This document shows, piece by piece, positions 33,281 to 40,792 of a stretch of DNA of 55,387 bases. Origin of the DNA: DASRVA01 sp050732935 (GTDB lineage Bacteria > Gemmatimonadota > Gemmatimonadetes > JACCXV01 > JAHWKZ01). The notes below the pieces were generated by a model. It was not told where the DNA came from. It did no database searches and saw nothing but the letters and a program-made list of their open reading frames with translations. The stretch spans positions 1 to 55,387 of the forward strand of contig JBOHRW010000200.1 in assembly GCA_050732935.1 (NCBI GenBank). The letters are read 5' to 3'. The position numbers and the translations under genes are program-made. Position 1 is the stretch's first letter, and every line of letters starts with the position of its first letter.

Positions 33281-34966
33281 ATGCCCCACCAACCGCTCGC
33301 GCTGAAGTACAGACCGGGCACCTTCGGGGACGTGATCAGCCAGGAGCACGTAACCCGCACGCTCAGAAACGCCCTCGATCAGAACCGCGTGGCGCAGGCG
33401 TACCTGTTCGCCGGTCCGCGCGGGAGCGGGAAGACGACCACCGCCCGGATCCTGGCCAGGGCGCTGAACTGCGAGCGCGGGATCTCCGGTGAGCCGTGCG
33501 GGGAGTGCGAGAACTGCCGCACCATCGCGGCCGGGCGCTCGCTGGACGTGATCGAGATCGACGCGGCGTCCAACCGCGGGATCGATGACATCAAGGAGCT
33601 CAGGGAGACGGTCAAGTACGCCGCCGCCCAGGGCCGTTACAAGGTCTACATCGTCGACGAGGTGCATCAGCTCTCCAAGGACGCTTTCAACGCCTTCCTG
33701 AAGACGCTCGAAGAGCCGCCGCGGAACGTGGTCTTCGTGCTGGCAACGACCGAGCCGCACAAGATCCTGGCGACGATCCTGTCCCGCTGCCAGCGGTTCG
33801 ATTTCCGTCCGATCCCGCTCGAGGCGATACGCGAGCGGGTGATGGAGATCGCGGGTCGGGAGGAGATCCGGCTCGGCGAGCAGGCGGCCTGGGCGATCGC
33901 GAAGAAGGCCGACGGGAGCCTCCGGGACGCCCTCTCGCTGCTCGACCAGGTGGTCGCCTTCGGCGGCGAGGACATCGACCTGGAGACTCTGCGCGAGCTG
34001 ATCGGCATGCCCGACGAGGAGCGCTACCTGGAGCTCACCGACCGCCTGGCCGAGGGTGACGCCGCGGGGGCGCTCGCCTTCGGGCGCGAGCTGCGGGCCT
34101 CGGGCTACGATCTGGAGGAGTTCTACGCCGGCTTCCTGGAGCATCTCCGAAGCTGCCTGCTGGCGGCCCTGGGCGACCTAGAGATGCTCGAGGACGTGCC
34201 CGAGCGCCACCGCGAGGCCTATCGAGAGACGGCCGGGAAGCTCGGGGCCGAAGACCTGCTCCGCATGCTGACCCTGGCCACGGACGAGGAGGGCACCTTC
34301 CGGCGGTCGAGCCAGCAGGCCCTGGTCCTGGAGGTCCTGCTGGTGCGGCTGGCGCTTCTGGACCGGACGGTCGACGTGGAGGCGGCGCTGGCGGCCCTGG
34401 GAGGGGGGGGCGACGGCTCCACCGGATCGCCCGGGTCCGGCGGGTCCCTGTCACGTGCCGAGGCCACGCGGCCACGGTCCCGCACCGGGACCTCCGCCAG
34501 CCCGAAGGCCGCGACCGCGCCGAAGGCCCAGGACGCGGCGCCTCTCGACCTCGAGCTCCTGGTCGAGACGTGGGACGAGGTCGTCGAGGCCGTGCACCGG
34601 AGCCGCCCGACCGTGGCCGCTCTCTTGCGGGGAGCCACGCCCTCGAGCTGCTCGGAGGGGGAGGTCATCCTGGTGGTCCCGCCGGATGCCGGGTTCCGTC
34701 TCGAGCAGCTCCGGCAGCGGGGAACGCTCGACCCCCTGGCCGTCGTTCTGAATCAAAGGTGGCGCTTCGCGGGTACGATCAGCGTGACCGGATCGGCTCC
34801 CGAGGAGCCCGCCGACGCGCCGGCCCGCGGCCGCCCCAACGGGCGGGAGCTGGCCGAGCGCGAGGTCCAGGCGCGGCTCGAGGGGGATCCGCTGCTCCGG
34901 CGCGTGGTGGACCTGTTCGACGCCCGTGTCGTGCGGGTCCAGGGCTCCACACCGGCCCAGCCTTGA
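33281..34966 (+). CDS. dnaX: DNA polymerase III subunits gamma and tau
   Basis: 561 residues. It is the AAA+ clamp-loader ATPase, with PLALKYRPGTFGDVISQEH at the start, Walker A GPRGSGKTTTA (Lys51), four zinc-binding cysteines (64, 73, 76, 79) and VYIVDEVHQLSKDAFNAFLK as Walker B. LATTEPHKILATILSRCQRF is sensor 1 with the SRC arginine finger. Domain III ends near residue 370, followed by a Gly/Ser/Ala-rich linker and a C-terminal tau-type domain. A run of eight G (34402-34409) lies at the linker, but no nearby stop exists in either other frame, so a short gamma made by slippage is not supported. It heads the ybaB-recR cluster. Confidence 0.96.
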   Translation: MPHQPLALKYRPGTFGDVISQEHVTRTLRNALDQNRVAQAYLFAGPRGSGKTTTARILARALNCERGISGEPCGECENCRTIAAGRSLDVIEIDAASNRGIDDIKELRETVKYAAAQGRYKVYIVDEVHQLSKDAFNAFLKTLEEPPRNVVFVLATTEPHKILATILSRCQRFDFRPIPLEAIRERVMEIAGREEIRLGEQAAWAIAKKADGSLRDALSLLDQVVAFGGEDIDLETLRELIGMPDEERYLELTDRLAEGDAAGALAFGRELRASGYDLEEFYAGFLEHLRSCLLAALGDLEMLEDVPERHREAYRETAGKLGAEDLLRMLTLATDEEGTFRRSSQQALVLEVLLVRLALLDRTVDVEAALAALGGGGDGSTGSPGSGGSLSRAEATRPRSRTGTSASPKAATAPKAQDAAPLDLELLVETWDEVVEAVHRSRPTVAALLRGATPSSCSEGEVILVVPPDAGFRLEQLRQRGTLDPLAVVLNQRWRFAGTISVTGSAPEEPADAPARGRPNGRELAEREVQARLEGDPLLRRVVDLFDARVVRVQGSTPAQP

Positions 34967-34997
34967 TGATCATGGAAAGGAGAGCGATTGCGCATAG

Positions 34998-35309
34998 ATG
35001 AACAATCTTGGTAACCTTCTCAAGCAGGCTCAGAAGTTCCAGAGCCAGGTGTCGCAGATCCAGGCCGAGCTGGGCGAGCAGAAAGTCGAGGCGTCGGCCG
35101 GAGGGGGCATGGTGACGGCGGTGGTGAACGGTCGCCAGGACCTGCTCGCGGTCCGCATCGACCCGCAGGTCGTGGATCCGGAGGACGTGGAGATGCTCCA
35201 GGATCTCGTCGTGGCGGCCGTCTCCGAGGCGATGGCGAGGGCCACCGAGATGGCCTCGGAGAGGATGCGGAAGCTCACGGGCGGCCTCGAGCTCCCGGGC
35301 CTTGTCTGA
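34998..35309 (+). CDS. ybaB: YbaB/EbfC nucleoid-associated protein
   Basis: 103 residues: MNNLGNLLKQAQKFQSQVSQ, then VEASAGGGMVTAVVNGRQDL and a C-terminal helix (LVVAAVSEAMARATEMASER). This is the YbaB/EbfC family, a homodimeric DNA-binding protein of the nucleoid. A GGAG site lies upstream. The order dnaX-ybaB-recR is conserved widely, which supports the call. Confidence 0.95.
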   Translation: MNNLGNLLKQAQKFQSQVSQIQAELGEQKVEASAGGGMVTAVVNGRQDLLAVRIDPQVVDPEDVEMLQDLVVAAVSEAMARATEMASERMRKLTGGLELPGLV

Positions 35310-35342
35310 AGGTCGCTGAAAATGGCACATCTTGAGCGACCT
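35310..35342 (+). terminator. Hairpin between ybaB and recR
   Basis: AGGTCGCT (35310-35317) pairs perfectly with AGCGACCT (35335-35342), followed by CGTTCCGTT. It starts at the ybaB stop codon. It could be a weak terminator or attenuator that lowers expression of recR and the genes after it. Confidence 0.45.
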
Positions 35343-35365
35343 CGTTCCGTTATGTCGGAGTAGCG

Positions 35366-35956
35366 GTGACCGACGCGGTCGAGCAGCTCATCGAGGAGCT
35401 CTCGAGGCTCCCGGGGATCGGCCGCAAGACGGCCAGCCGGCTCACCTTCTATCTGCTCAAGCAACCCAGGGACTCGGCCTACCGGCTCTCGGAGGCGATC
35501 CAGCGCGTCAAGGACCGGATCGTCTTCTGCGATACCTGCGGCAACATCGCCGAGGGCCCCCAGTGCGCCTTCTGCCGGGATCCACGGCGGGACGACTCGG
35601 TCGTCTGCGTGGTCGAGGAGCCGAGCGACATCCACGTCATCGAGAAGAGCGGGTCCTTTCGCGGGCGCTACCACGTTCTCCACGGCCGGCTGTCGCCGCT
35701 GGACGGGGTCGGTCCAGAGGCGCTCACCATCGACCGGCTGCTGGCCCGGGTCCGCGAGGGACCCGTCCAGGAGGTCATCCTGGCCACCAACCCCGATGTC
35801 GAGGGCGAGGCCACGGCGCTCTATGTCCACCGGGCGCTGGAGCCGTTCGGGACACGGGTAACGCGCATCGCGCGCGGCGTGCCGATAGGCGGGAGCCTCG
35901 AGTTTCTTGACGAGCTGACGGTGGGCGAAGCCCTGGCGGGCCGCCGGGAGCTCTAG
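35366..35956 (+). CDS. recR: Recombination protein RecR
   Basis: 196 residues from a GTG. N-terminal helix-hairpin-helix (LSRLPGIGRKTASRLTFYLL), a four-cysteine zinc motif (FCDTCGNIAEGPQCAFC) and a Toprim domain (SVVCVVEEPSDIHVIEKSG, ILATNPDVEGEATALYV). RecR works with RecO/RecF to load RecA at gaps in DNA. Length and domain order are normal. It follows ybaB as in most genomes, and pgsA starts a few bases downstream. Confidence 0.96.
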   Translation: MTDAVEQLIEELSRLPGIGRKTASRLTFYLLKQPRDSAYRLSEAIQRVKDRIVFCDTCGNIAEGPQCAFCRDPRRDDSVVCVVEEPSDIHVIEKSGSFRGRYHVLHGRLSPLDGVGPEALTIDRLLARVREGPVQEVILATNPDVEGEATALYVHRALEPFGTRVTRIARGVPIGGSLEFLDELTVGEALAGRREL

Positions 35957-35961
35957 GTTCA

Positions 35962-36552
35962 CTGAACACCCCGAACAAGATCACCGTCGGCCGGATTGCG
36001 GTGACACCGGTCATCGCGGCGCTCATCTACCAGGAAGGTCTGGTCATGCGGTGGCTGGCCTTCTTCGTGTTCGTGGCCGCCGCCGTGAGCGACATCGTCG
36101 ACGGTCGGCTGGCCCGCGACAAGGGGGAGATCACCCGCTTCGGCCAGCTGCTCGACCCGATCGCCGACAAGCTGCTCGTGCTGGTCACCTTCATCCCCCT
36201 GTTCGGGATCGGCCTCTTGCCCCTGTGGCTCGTCCTGCTCGTGCTGGGCCGTGAGGTGGTGATCACGATCTTCCGGCGCTACGCGCTGTCCCGCGGCGAG
36301 GTAATCGCGGCGCGCGGGTGGGGAAAGAGCAAGGCGCTGGTTCAGAACTGGTTCGTCGGCTCGCTCCTGGTCCTGCGCATCAACCTCGGCTATCGGCCGG
36401 ACGGGAGCGGGGGGCCGCTGTTCGACCACTGGCACGGGTACACCCTGGAGGTCGTGGACGTGTCCTTCTGGTTCGTGGTCGTGCTGACCGTCCTCTCGCT
36501 CCTCGACTACCTGGTCGCGTACCGGGGCGTGCTGTCGGACTCGAAGGCGTGA
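35962..36552 (+). CDS. pgsA: CDP-diacylglycerol-glycerol-3-phosphate phosphatidyltransferase
   Basis: 196 residues. The CDP-alcohol phosphotransferase signature is complete: DGRLAR, eight residues, then GQLLDPIADK, containing all the metal- and substrate-binding Asp and Gly residues. Four to six membrane helices surround it. It makes phosphatidylglycerol phosphate, the step before PgpA, whose gene overlaps its end. Start: no ATG, GTG or TTG precedes the conserved N-terminal segment NTPNKITVGRI, which directly follows a CTG at 35962. A GGGAG lies 11 bases before that CTG. I therefore propose a CTG start; GTG 36001 would delete the conserved segment. Confidence 0.9.
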   Translation: MNTPNKITVGRIAVTPVIAALIYQEGLVMRWLAFFVFVAAAVSDIVDGRLARDKGEITRFGQLLDPIADKLLVLVTFIPLFGIGLLPLWLVLLVLGREVVITIFRRYALSRGEVIAARGWGKSKALVQNWFVGSLLVLRINLGYRPDGSGGPLFDHWHGYTLEVVDVSFWFVVVLTVLSLLDYLVAYRGVLSDSKA

Positions 36553-36989
36553 CCGGAGCCCGCTGGATCGCGACGCTCGGCCCGGTCGGCTACTGGCCGT
36601 GGGGACCGGGGACCTTCGCGTCGGCGCTGGTGGGCATCGTCTGGTGGACGGTCCCCGTGCCGGGGTGGGCCTGGCTCGCCCTCCTGGTTCTCGTGACCGC
36701 GGTCGGAATCGCTTCCGCCGGTCGCGCGGAGGAGAGCCTGGGACCGGACGACGGCCGGATCATCATCGACGAGGTGACCGGGATGGGCCTGGCCGCGGTC
36801 GTCGTGCCACACACGCTGGCCGGAACCGGGCTCGCGTTCGTGTTGTTCCGGGTGTTCGACATCCTGAAGCCGCCGCCGGTCGGCCGGATGCAGGACCTGC
36901 CGCGCGGGTGGGGGGTCATGGCGGACGACGTGGCTGCCGGGGCCCTGGCGGCGCTCGTGGGCGGGATCTTCGCGGCGCTGTGGCTCTGA
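36549..36989 (+). CDS. pgpA: Phosphatidylglycerophosphatase A
   Basis: 146 residues from a GTG overlapping the pgsA stop. PgpA motifs: GPGTFASALVG near the N-terminus, DDGRIIIDEVTGM, FRVFDILKPPPVG and GVMADDVAAG, with membrane helices between. It removes the phosphate from phosphatidylglycerol phosphate, the next step after PgsA, so the overlapping pair encodes consecutive enzymes. The acidic residues of the DDGR and DEVTG segments are the likely catalytic site. Confidence 0.93.
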   Translation: MTGARWIATLGPVGYWPWGPGTFASALVGIVWWTVPVPGWAWLALLVLVTAVGIASAGRAEESLGPDDGRIIIDEVTGMGLAAVVVPHTLAGTGLAFVLFRVFDILKPPPVGRMQDLPRGWGVMADDVAAGALAALVGGIFAALWL

Positions 36990-36991
36990 AC

Positions 36992-38266
36992 ATGGCCGGG
37001 GACGTCCTCAGCCAGGCCGAGATCGTCGCCATCGGCAACGAGCTCCTGCTGGGGGAGACGGTCGACACCAACAGCGCGCACGTGGCGCGGCGGCTCTCGG
37101 AGATCGGTCTACGCGTGGTGCGCACGAGCCACGTCGGGGATGACGCCGGGCGGCTCAGGGCGGTGCTCGAGGAGGCGCTGGGGCGCTCCCGGTGGGTGAT
37201 CGCCATGGGCGGTCTCGGGCCGACCCGGGACGATGTCACCCGCCCGGTCGTGGCCGGGCTCTACGGCCGTCCCCTGCGCGTCGACCCCGCGCTCCTGGAA
37301 GAGGTCGAGGCGAAGTTCCGCCGTTTCGGATACGAGCGCATGCCGCCCGCCAACCGGAGCCAGGCCGAGGTGCCCGAGGGGGCGCGGGTGATCCCCAATC
37401 CACACGGGACGGCGCCCGGGCTGGTGCTCGAGGACGGCCGGGCGACCCTGTTCGTGCTGCCGGGCGTGCCGGCCGAGATGAAGGCCCTGCTCGAGGAGGG
37501 CGTTCTCCCGGCGATCGCGAGCGAGCTGGGTGAAGCCCTGTCGGTGGTGCGCTCGCGTCTCGTCCGCACCGCCGGGATCGGAGAGTCGGCCCTCGCCGAG
37601 AAGGTCGACGATCTGGTCGAGGCGGCGGCACCGGTCGAGGTGGCGTTCCTCCCCGACCTGGGTCGAGTCGACATCCGGCTCACCGTCACCGGGCTGAGCG
37701 CCGAGGCGTCCGAAAGCCGCCTGGCGGAGCTGGCGGCCGCGATCCGACAGCGGATCGAGCCCTGGTTCTACGGCGAGGACGGGACGACGCTGGCGGCCGC
37801 GCTGGGAAAGGCGCTCTCCGCCCGCGGCTGGACGCTGGTGGTCGCCGAGTCGTGCACGGCCGGCGAGCTGGCCGCGGAGATCACCGGCGTGGCCGGATCG
37901 AGCGAGTACTTCCTGGGGGGTGTGGTGGCCTACGCCAACGAGATCAAGACGTCGCTCCTGGGGGTCGCCGCGGCGACCCTGTCGGTCCACGGGGCGGTCA
38001 GCGAGGAGACGTGCCGCGAGATGGTTGCGGGCGTCCGGGAGCGGCTCGGGGCGGATGTCGGCGCCGCCGTCACCGGCATCGCCGGACCCGGCGGAAGCAG
38101 CCCCGAAAAGCCGGTCGGCCTCGTGTACTGCGGGGTCGGAACACCCGAGGGGACGTGGCTCCGGAAGCTCGACTATCCGGGCTCGCGGGACGCCGTGCGA
38201 CGCCGGGCCACGATCGCCGCCATGTCGCTCTTGCTGCGCAAGGTGCGCGGAGAGCCCCCGTCGTGA
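36992..38266 (+). CDS. cinA: CinA-family competence/damage-inducible protein
   Basis: 424 residues with two domains. The N-terminal MoaB/MogA-like domain (EIVAIGNELLLGETVDTNSA, MGGLGPTRDDVT, FVLPGVPAEMKALLEE) is a pyrophosphatase-type fold. The C-terminal CinA domain (VAESCTAGELAAEITGVAGS, AVTGIAGPGGSSPEKPVGLV) is the nicotinamide-nucleotide amidase part. The family recycles pyridine nucleotides (ADP-ribose pyrophosphatase plus NMN deamidase). ATG 36992 is two bases after pgpA. Length and motifs are standard. Confidence 0.94.
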   Translation: MAGDVLSQAEIVAIGNELLLGETVDTNSAHVARRLSEIGLRVVRTSHVGDDAGRLRAVLEEALGRSRWVIAMGGLGPTRDDVTRPVVAGLYGRPLRVDPALLEEVEAKFRRFGYERMPPANRSQAEVPEGARVIPNPHGTAPGLVLEDGRATLFVLPGVPAEMKALLEEGVLPAIASELGEALSVVRSRLVRTAGIGESALAEKVDDLVEAAAPVEVAFLPDLGRVDIRLTVTGLSAEASESRLAELAAAIRQRIEPWFYGEDGTTLAAALGKALSARGWTLVVAESCTAGELAAEITGVAGSSEYFLGGVVAYANEIKTSLLGVAAATLSVHGAVSEETCREMVAGVRERLGADVGAAVTGIAGPGGSSPEKPVGLVYCGVGTPEGTWLRKLDYPGSRDAVRRRATIAAMSLLLRKVRGEPPS

Positions 38267-39108
38267 TCCTCAAGACCTCCGAGTGCTGGCTCCGGGGAGC
38301 CGACGGCGCCCTGGTCCGCTTCGACAACCGCGAAACGGCGCCCGGCGCCCGCGGGGTAGTCGTCACCGTGCACGGAATGGGCGAGCACCTCGGGAAGTAC
38401 GCCGAGTGGATCGCCTTCGCGATGGGGCGGGGCTACCACGCCACCGGCCACGACCAGCGCGGCCACGGCCGGACGCCCGGTCAGCGGGGCGATTTCGCCT
38501 TCGACGACCTGGTGGACGACCTCGAGCGCTGTGTGGGGGTGAGCGCCGACCTGTACCCGGGGCTGCCGGTGTTCGTCCTGGCTCACAGCCTGGGCGGTCT
38601 GGTGGCGCTGGCCTACGCCGGCCGCGGGTCGCACGAGGCGCTGGCCGGGATGGCGCTCTCCGGACCTCTGCTGGCGCTCGCCGGACGCATGCCGCATTGG
38701 TACGGGTGGGGCGTGCGCTCGCTGGCGAGGGTGGCGCCGCGAATGCCGTTGCCGCGGCACTCGGATCCCGCGCGGCTGACCCGGGATCCCGATCGGATCG
38801 AGGCGATGCGCCGGGACGGCCTGCGCCATCGCCGGATCACGGCCCGGGCCCTGCTCGAGATCGGGAGCGCCATGGAGCGGGTCCGGATGACCCCGGAGCT
38901 GGTCGAGGTCCCGCTCCTGTTTCTGGTCGCGCGGGCCGACGCGGTGGTGAGCGGGGCCGACGCCCTCGCCTACGCCAGCTTCGTGTCCTCCTCCGACGTC
39001 ACCGCTCTGCAGTTTCCGGGGGCCTACCACGAGCTCCTGAACGATCTCGGACGGAAGGCCGTGTACGGACGCATCTGCGGCTGGTTCGACGGGCGATGCG
39101 GCGGCTGA
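38263..39108 (+). CDS. Alpha/beta hydrolase, monoacylglycerol-lipase-like
   Basis: 281 residues from a GTG overlapping the cinA stop (GTGA). Features of the serine hydrolase 4 family: VVVTVHGMGEHLGKYAEWI (oxyanion region), DQRGHGRTPGQRG, nucleophile elbow AHSLGG, a catalytic Asp candidate in LVARADAVV, and His in FPGAYHELLND. This is the layout of monoacylglycerol lipases and lysophospholipases. No signal peptide, so it is probably cytoplasmic. It shares the phospholipid-gene operon, which suggests lipid turnover; the substrate is not proven. Confidence 0.88.
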   Translation: MILKTSECWLRGADGALVRFDNRETAPGARGVVVTVHGMGEHLGKYAEWIAFAMGRGYHATGHDQRGHGRTPGQRGDFAFDDLVDDLERCVGVSADLYPGLPVFVLAHSLGGLVALAYAGRGSHEALAGMALSGPLLALAGRMPHWYGWGVRSLARVAPRMPLPRHSDPARLTRDPDRIEAMRRDGLRHRRITARALLEIGSAMERVRMTPELVEVPLLFLVARADAVVSGADALAYASFVSSSDVTALQFPGAYHELLNDLGRKAVYGRICGWFDGRCGG

Positions 39109-39671
39109 TGCGGGCGTTCATAGCCCTCCCGTGTCCACCGCGGCTCCGGTCGGCGCTGACCGAGGCCCTGGGCGCATGGCGGGGGAGGGGGGTCGCGGTC
39201 CGCTGGTCGGATCCGGAGAAGATCCACCTGACGCTGCGCTTCCTGGGCGACCACGCGGACGAGGACGGGCTCGGACGCCTGGAAGGCGGGCTGGCGCGGA
39301 CGGCGGCGGCCAGCCGGCCGCTGGTCGTACGGCCGGACGCGATCGGCGCCTTTCCCGGGTGGGGTCGGCCCCGGGTGCTGTGGCTGAGGCTGGCCGAAGA
39401 CGGGGCGCTCGCCGACCTGGCGGGGCGGGTCGAGGAGGCCGCCCGGGAGGCCGGCTTCCCGGCCGAGGACCGGGCGTTCAGCCCGCATCTCACGCTCGGC
39501 CGCGTCAAGGCGCCACGCGGGCTCGACGAAACCCTGGCCGACCTGCGCGCGTGGCGCCCGGACACCGGCCTGGAGACGCTCGACGAGCTGATCGTCTACA
39601 GGAGCGAGCTCGGCCCGGGAGGGGCGCGACACGAGGCCATCGGACGGCATCGCCTGGGAGGGGCCCCGTGA
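39108..39671 (+). CDS. thpR: RNA 2',3'-cyclic phosphodiesterase
   Basis: 187 residues starting MRAFIALPCP, with the stop of the hydrolase gene overlapping by one base. The 2H phosphoesterase motifs are HLTL at 40-43 (KIHLTLRFLGD) and HLTL at 127-130 (FSPHLTLGRV), placed symmetrically as in ThpR/LigT. The C-terminal LIVYRSELGPGGARHEAI is also typical. The enzyme opens 2',3'-cyclic phosphate ends of RNA. ATG 39096 is a possible earlier start, but 39108 gives the family's usual N-terminus. Confidence 0.93.
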   Translation: MRAFIALPCPPRLRSALTEALGAWRGRGVAVRWSDPEKIHLTLRFLGDHADEDGLGRLEGGLARTAAASRPLVVRPDAIGAFPGWGRPRVLWLRLAEDGALADLAGRVEEAAREAGFPAEDRAFSPHLTLGRVKAPRGLDETLADLRAWRPDTGLETLDELIVYRSELGPGGARHEAIGRHRLGGAP

Positions 39672-40792
39672 GCGTTCGGATCCTGCACCTGGCGGATGCG
39701 CACCTGGCGGCGCCGCTCGGCAACTTCGGGAGCTACGCGGCGCGCCGCCGGGACGAGGTCGACCAAGCGTTCCGCCGCGCCGTCCTAGCCGCGCTGGCCG
39801 AGCGCGTCCACGCGGTTCTGATCGCCGGAGACTTGTTCGACACCCATCGTCCCGACGCGCGCGCCGTCGAGCTCGTGCGCCGCGAGCTGGCGCGCCTCAG
39901 GGAGGCGGGGATCCGGATCCTGGCGGTCCCGGGAACGCACGACAGCCTGCTCCAGCCCGACTGCGTGTATCGCCGCGAGAGCCTGCCCTTCGACCGGCTC
40001 TTCGACGAGCCATCCTTCGCCGGTCCCGAGCGCGTAGAGGCGGACGAGGGCGTGCTGTGGGTGTACGGGATCGCCTGCGACCCACGACGGGAGGCGGCGG
40101 GATGGGACACGCTCGAACGCGTCCCGGAGGCTGGCATCCACGTCGCGCTGGCCCACGCCGCGTGCCGCGACCGACCCGACTGGACCATCTCGCCGGAGGA
40201 TCTCCCCTTCGACGAGGAGGATCTTCCCGGACTCGGCATGGACTACCTGGCGCTGGGCCACTATCACAACCACCGCGCGTTCAAGGACGAAGGCGGCCGG
40301 ATTCTGGGCGCCTATCCCGGATCGGTCGAGGGCCGGGACTGGACCGAGCCGGGCCCGCGCCACGCGCTCCTCGTGCAGTGGGACGCGGGATCGCCGGAGC
40401 CGAGCCTGCGCCCGATCCCCGTCCATTCCCGGGTCCTATCGACGTGCGAGCTGGACGTCAGCGGGTCGGCCACCGAGGAGGAGGTGCGGGAGCTCGTCCG
40501 CGAGCGCTGCGCCCCCGAGACGCTGTGGCGGATCGTGCTCGTCGGCGAGCCGGAGATCCCGCTCCGCCCCGATTCGATCGCGGCCGACCTCGAAGCGGTC
40601 TACGGCCACATCCAGGTCGCCGACCTCACCACGCTGGTGACGAGCCGCAAGGTCGCCCAGCTCTGCGAGGAGCAGACCGTTCGCGGGGAGTTCTTCCGGC
40701 GCCTGGTCGAGGAGCGCGAGAGGGCCCAGGACGTGCGCCAGCGGCGGGTCGCCGACCGCGCTGTCAAGCTGGGGGTCAGGGTCTTCGGATGA
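39668..40792 (+). CDS. SbcD/Mre11-like nuclease, YhaO type
   Basis: 374 residues from a GTG overlapping the thpR end. Calcineurin-like phosphoesterase motifs: ILHLADAHL, IAGDLFDTH, a PGTHD in place of GNHD, HVALAHAACRD and LALGHYHNH. These supply the two-metal site of Mre11/SbcD nucleases. The C-terminal capping domain is present. Its partner ATPase gene overlaps by four bases (ATGA), so the two form a nuclease complex. The first loop His (ADAHL) and the Thr in PGTHD resemble YhaO more than SbcD. Role: DNA end processing and repair. Confidence 0.88.
   Translation: MSVRILHLADAHLAAPLGNFGSYAARRRDEVDQAFRRAVLAALAERVHAVLIAGDLFDTHRPDARAVELVRRELARLREAGIRILAVPGTHDSLLQPDCVYRRESLPFDRLFDEPSFAGPERVEADEGVLWVYGIACDPRREAAGWDTLERVPEAGIHVALAHAACRDRPDWTISPEDLPFDEEDLPGLGMDYLALGHYHNHRAFKDEGGRILGAYPGSVEGRDWTEPGPRHALLVQWDAGSPEPSLRPIPVHSRVLSTCELDVSGSATEEEVRELVRERCAPETLWRIVLVGEPEIPLRPDSIAADLEAVYGHIQVADLTTLVTSRKVAQLCEEQTVRGEFFRRLVEERERAQDVRQRRVADRAVKLGVRVFG

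Noticed and set aside
34402..34409. A run of eight G in dnaX at the domain III/linker boundary, where some bacteria use frameshifting or slippage to make the short gamma subunit
   Set aside because: Neither alternative frame reaches a stop soon after the run, so slippage would not produce a gamma-length product. The run simply encodes glycines.
35322..35337. TGGCACATCTTGAGC upstream of recR as a sigma-54 promoter
   Set aside because: GG and GC are ten bases apart and -24 is perfect, but the -12 element lacks the TT, and the site lies inside a stronger hairpin.
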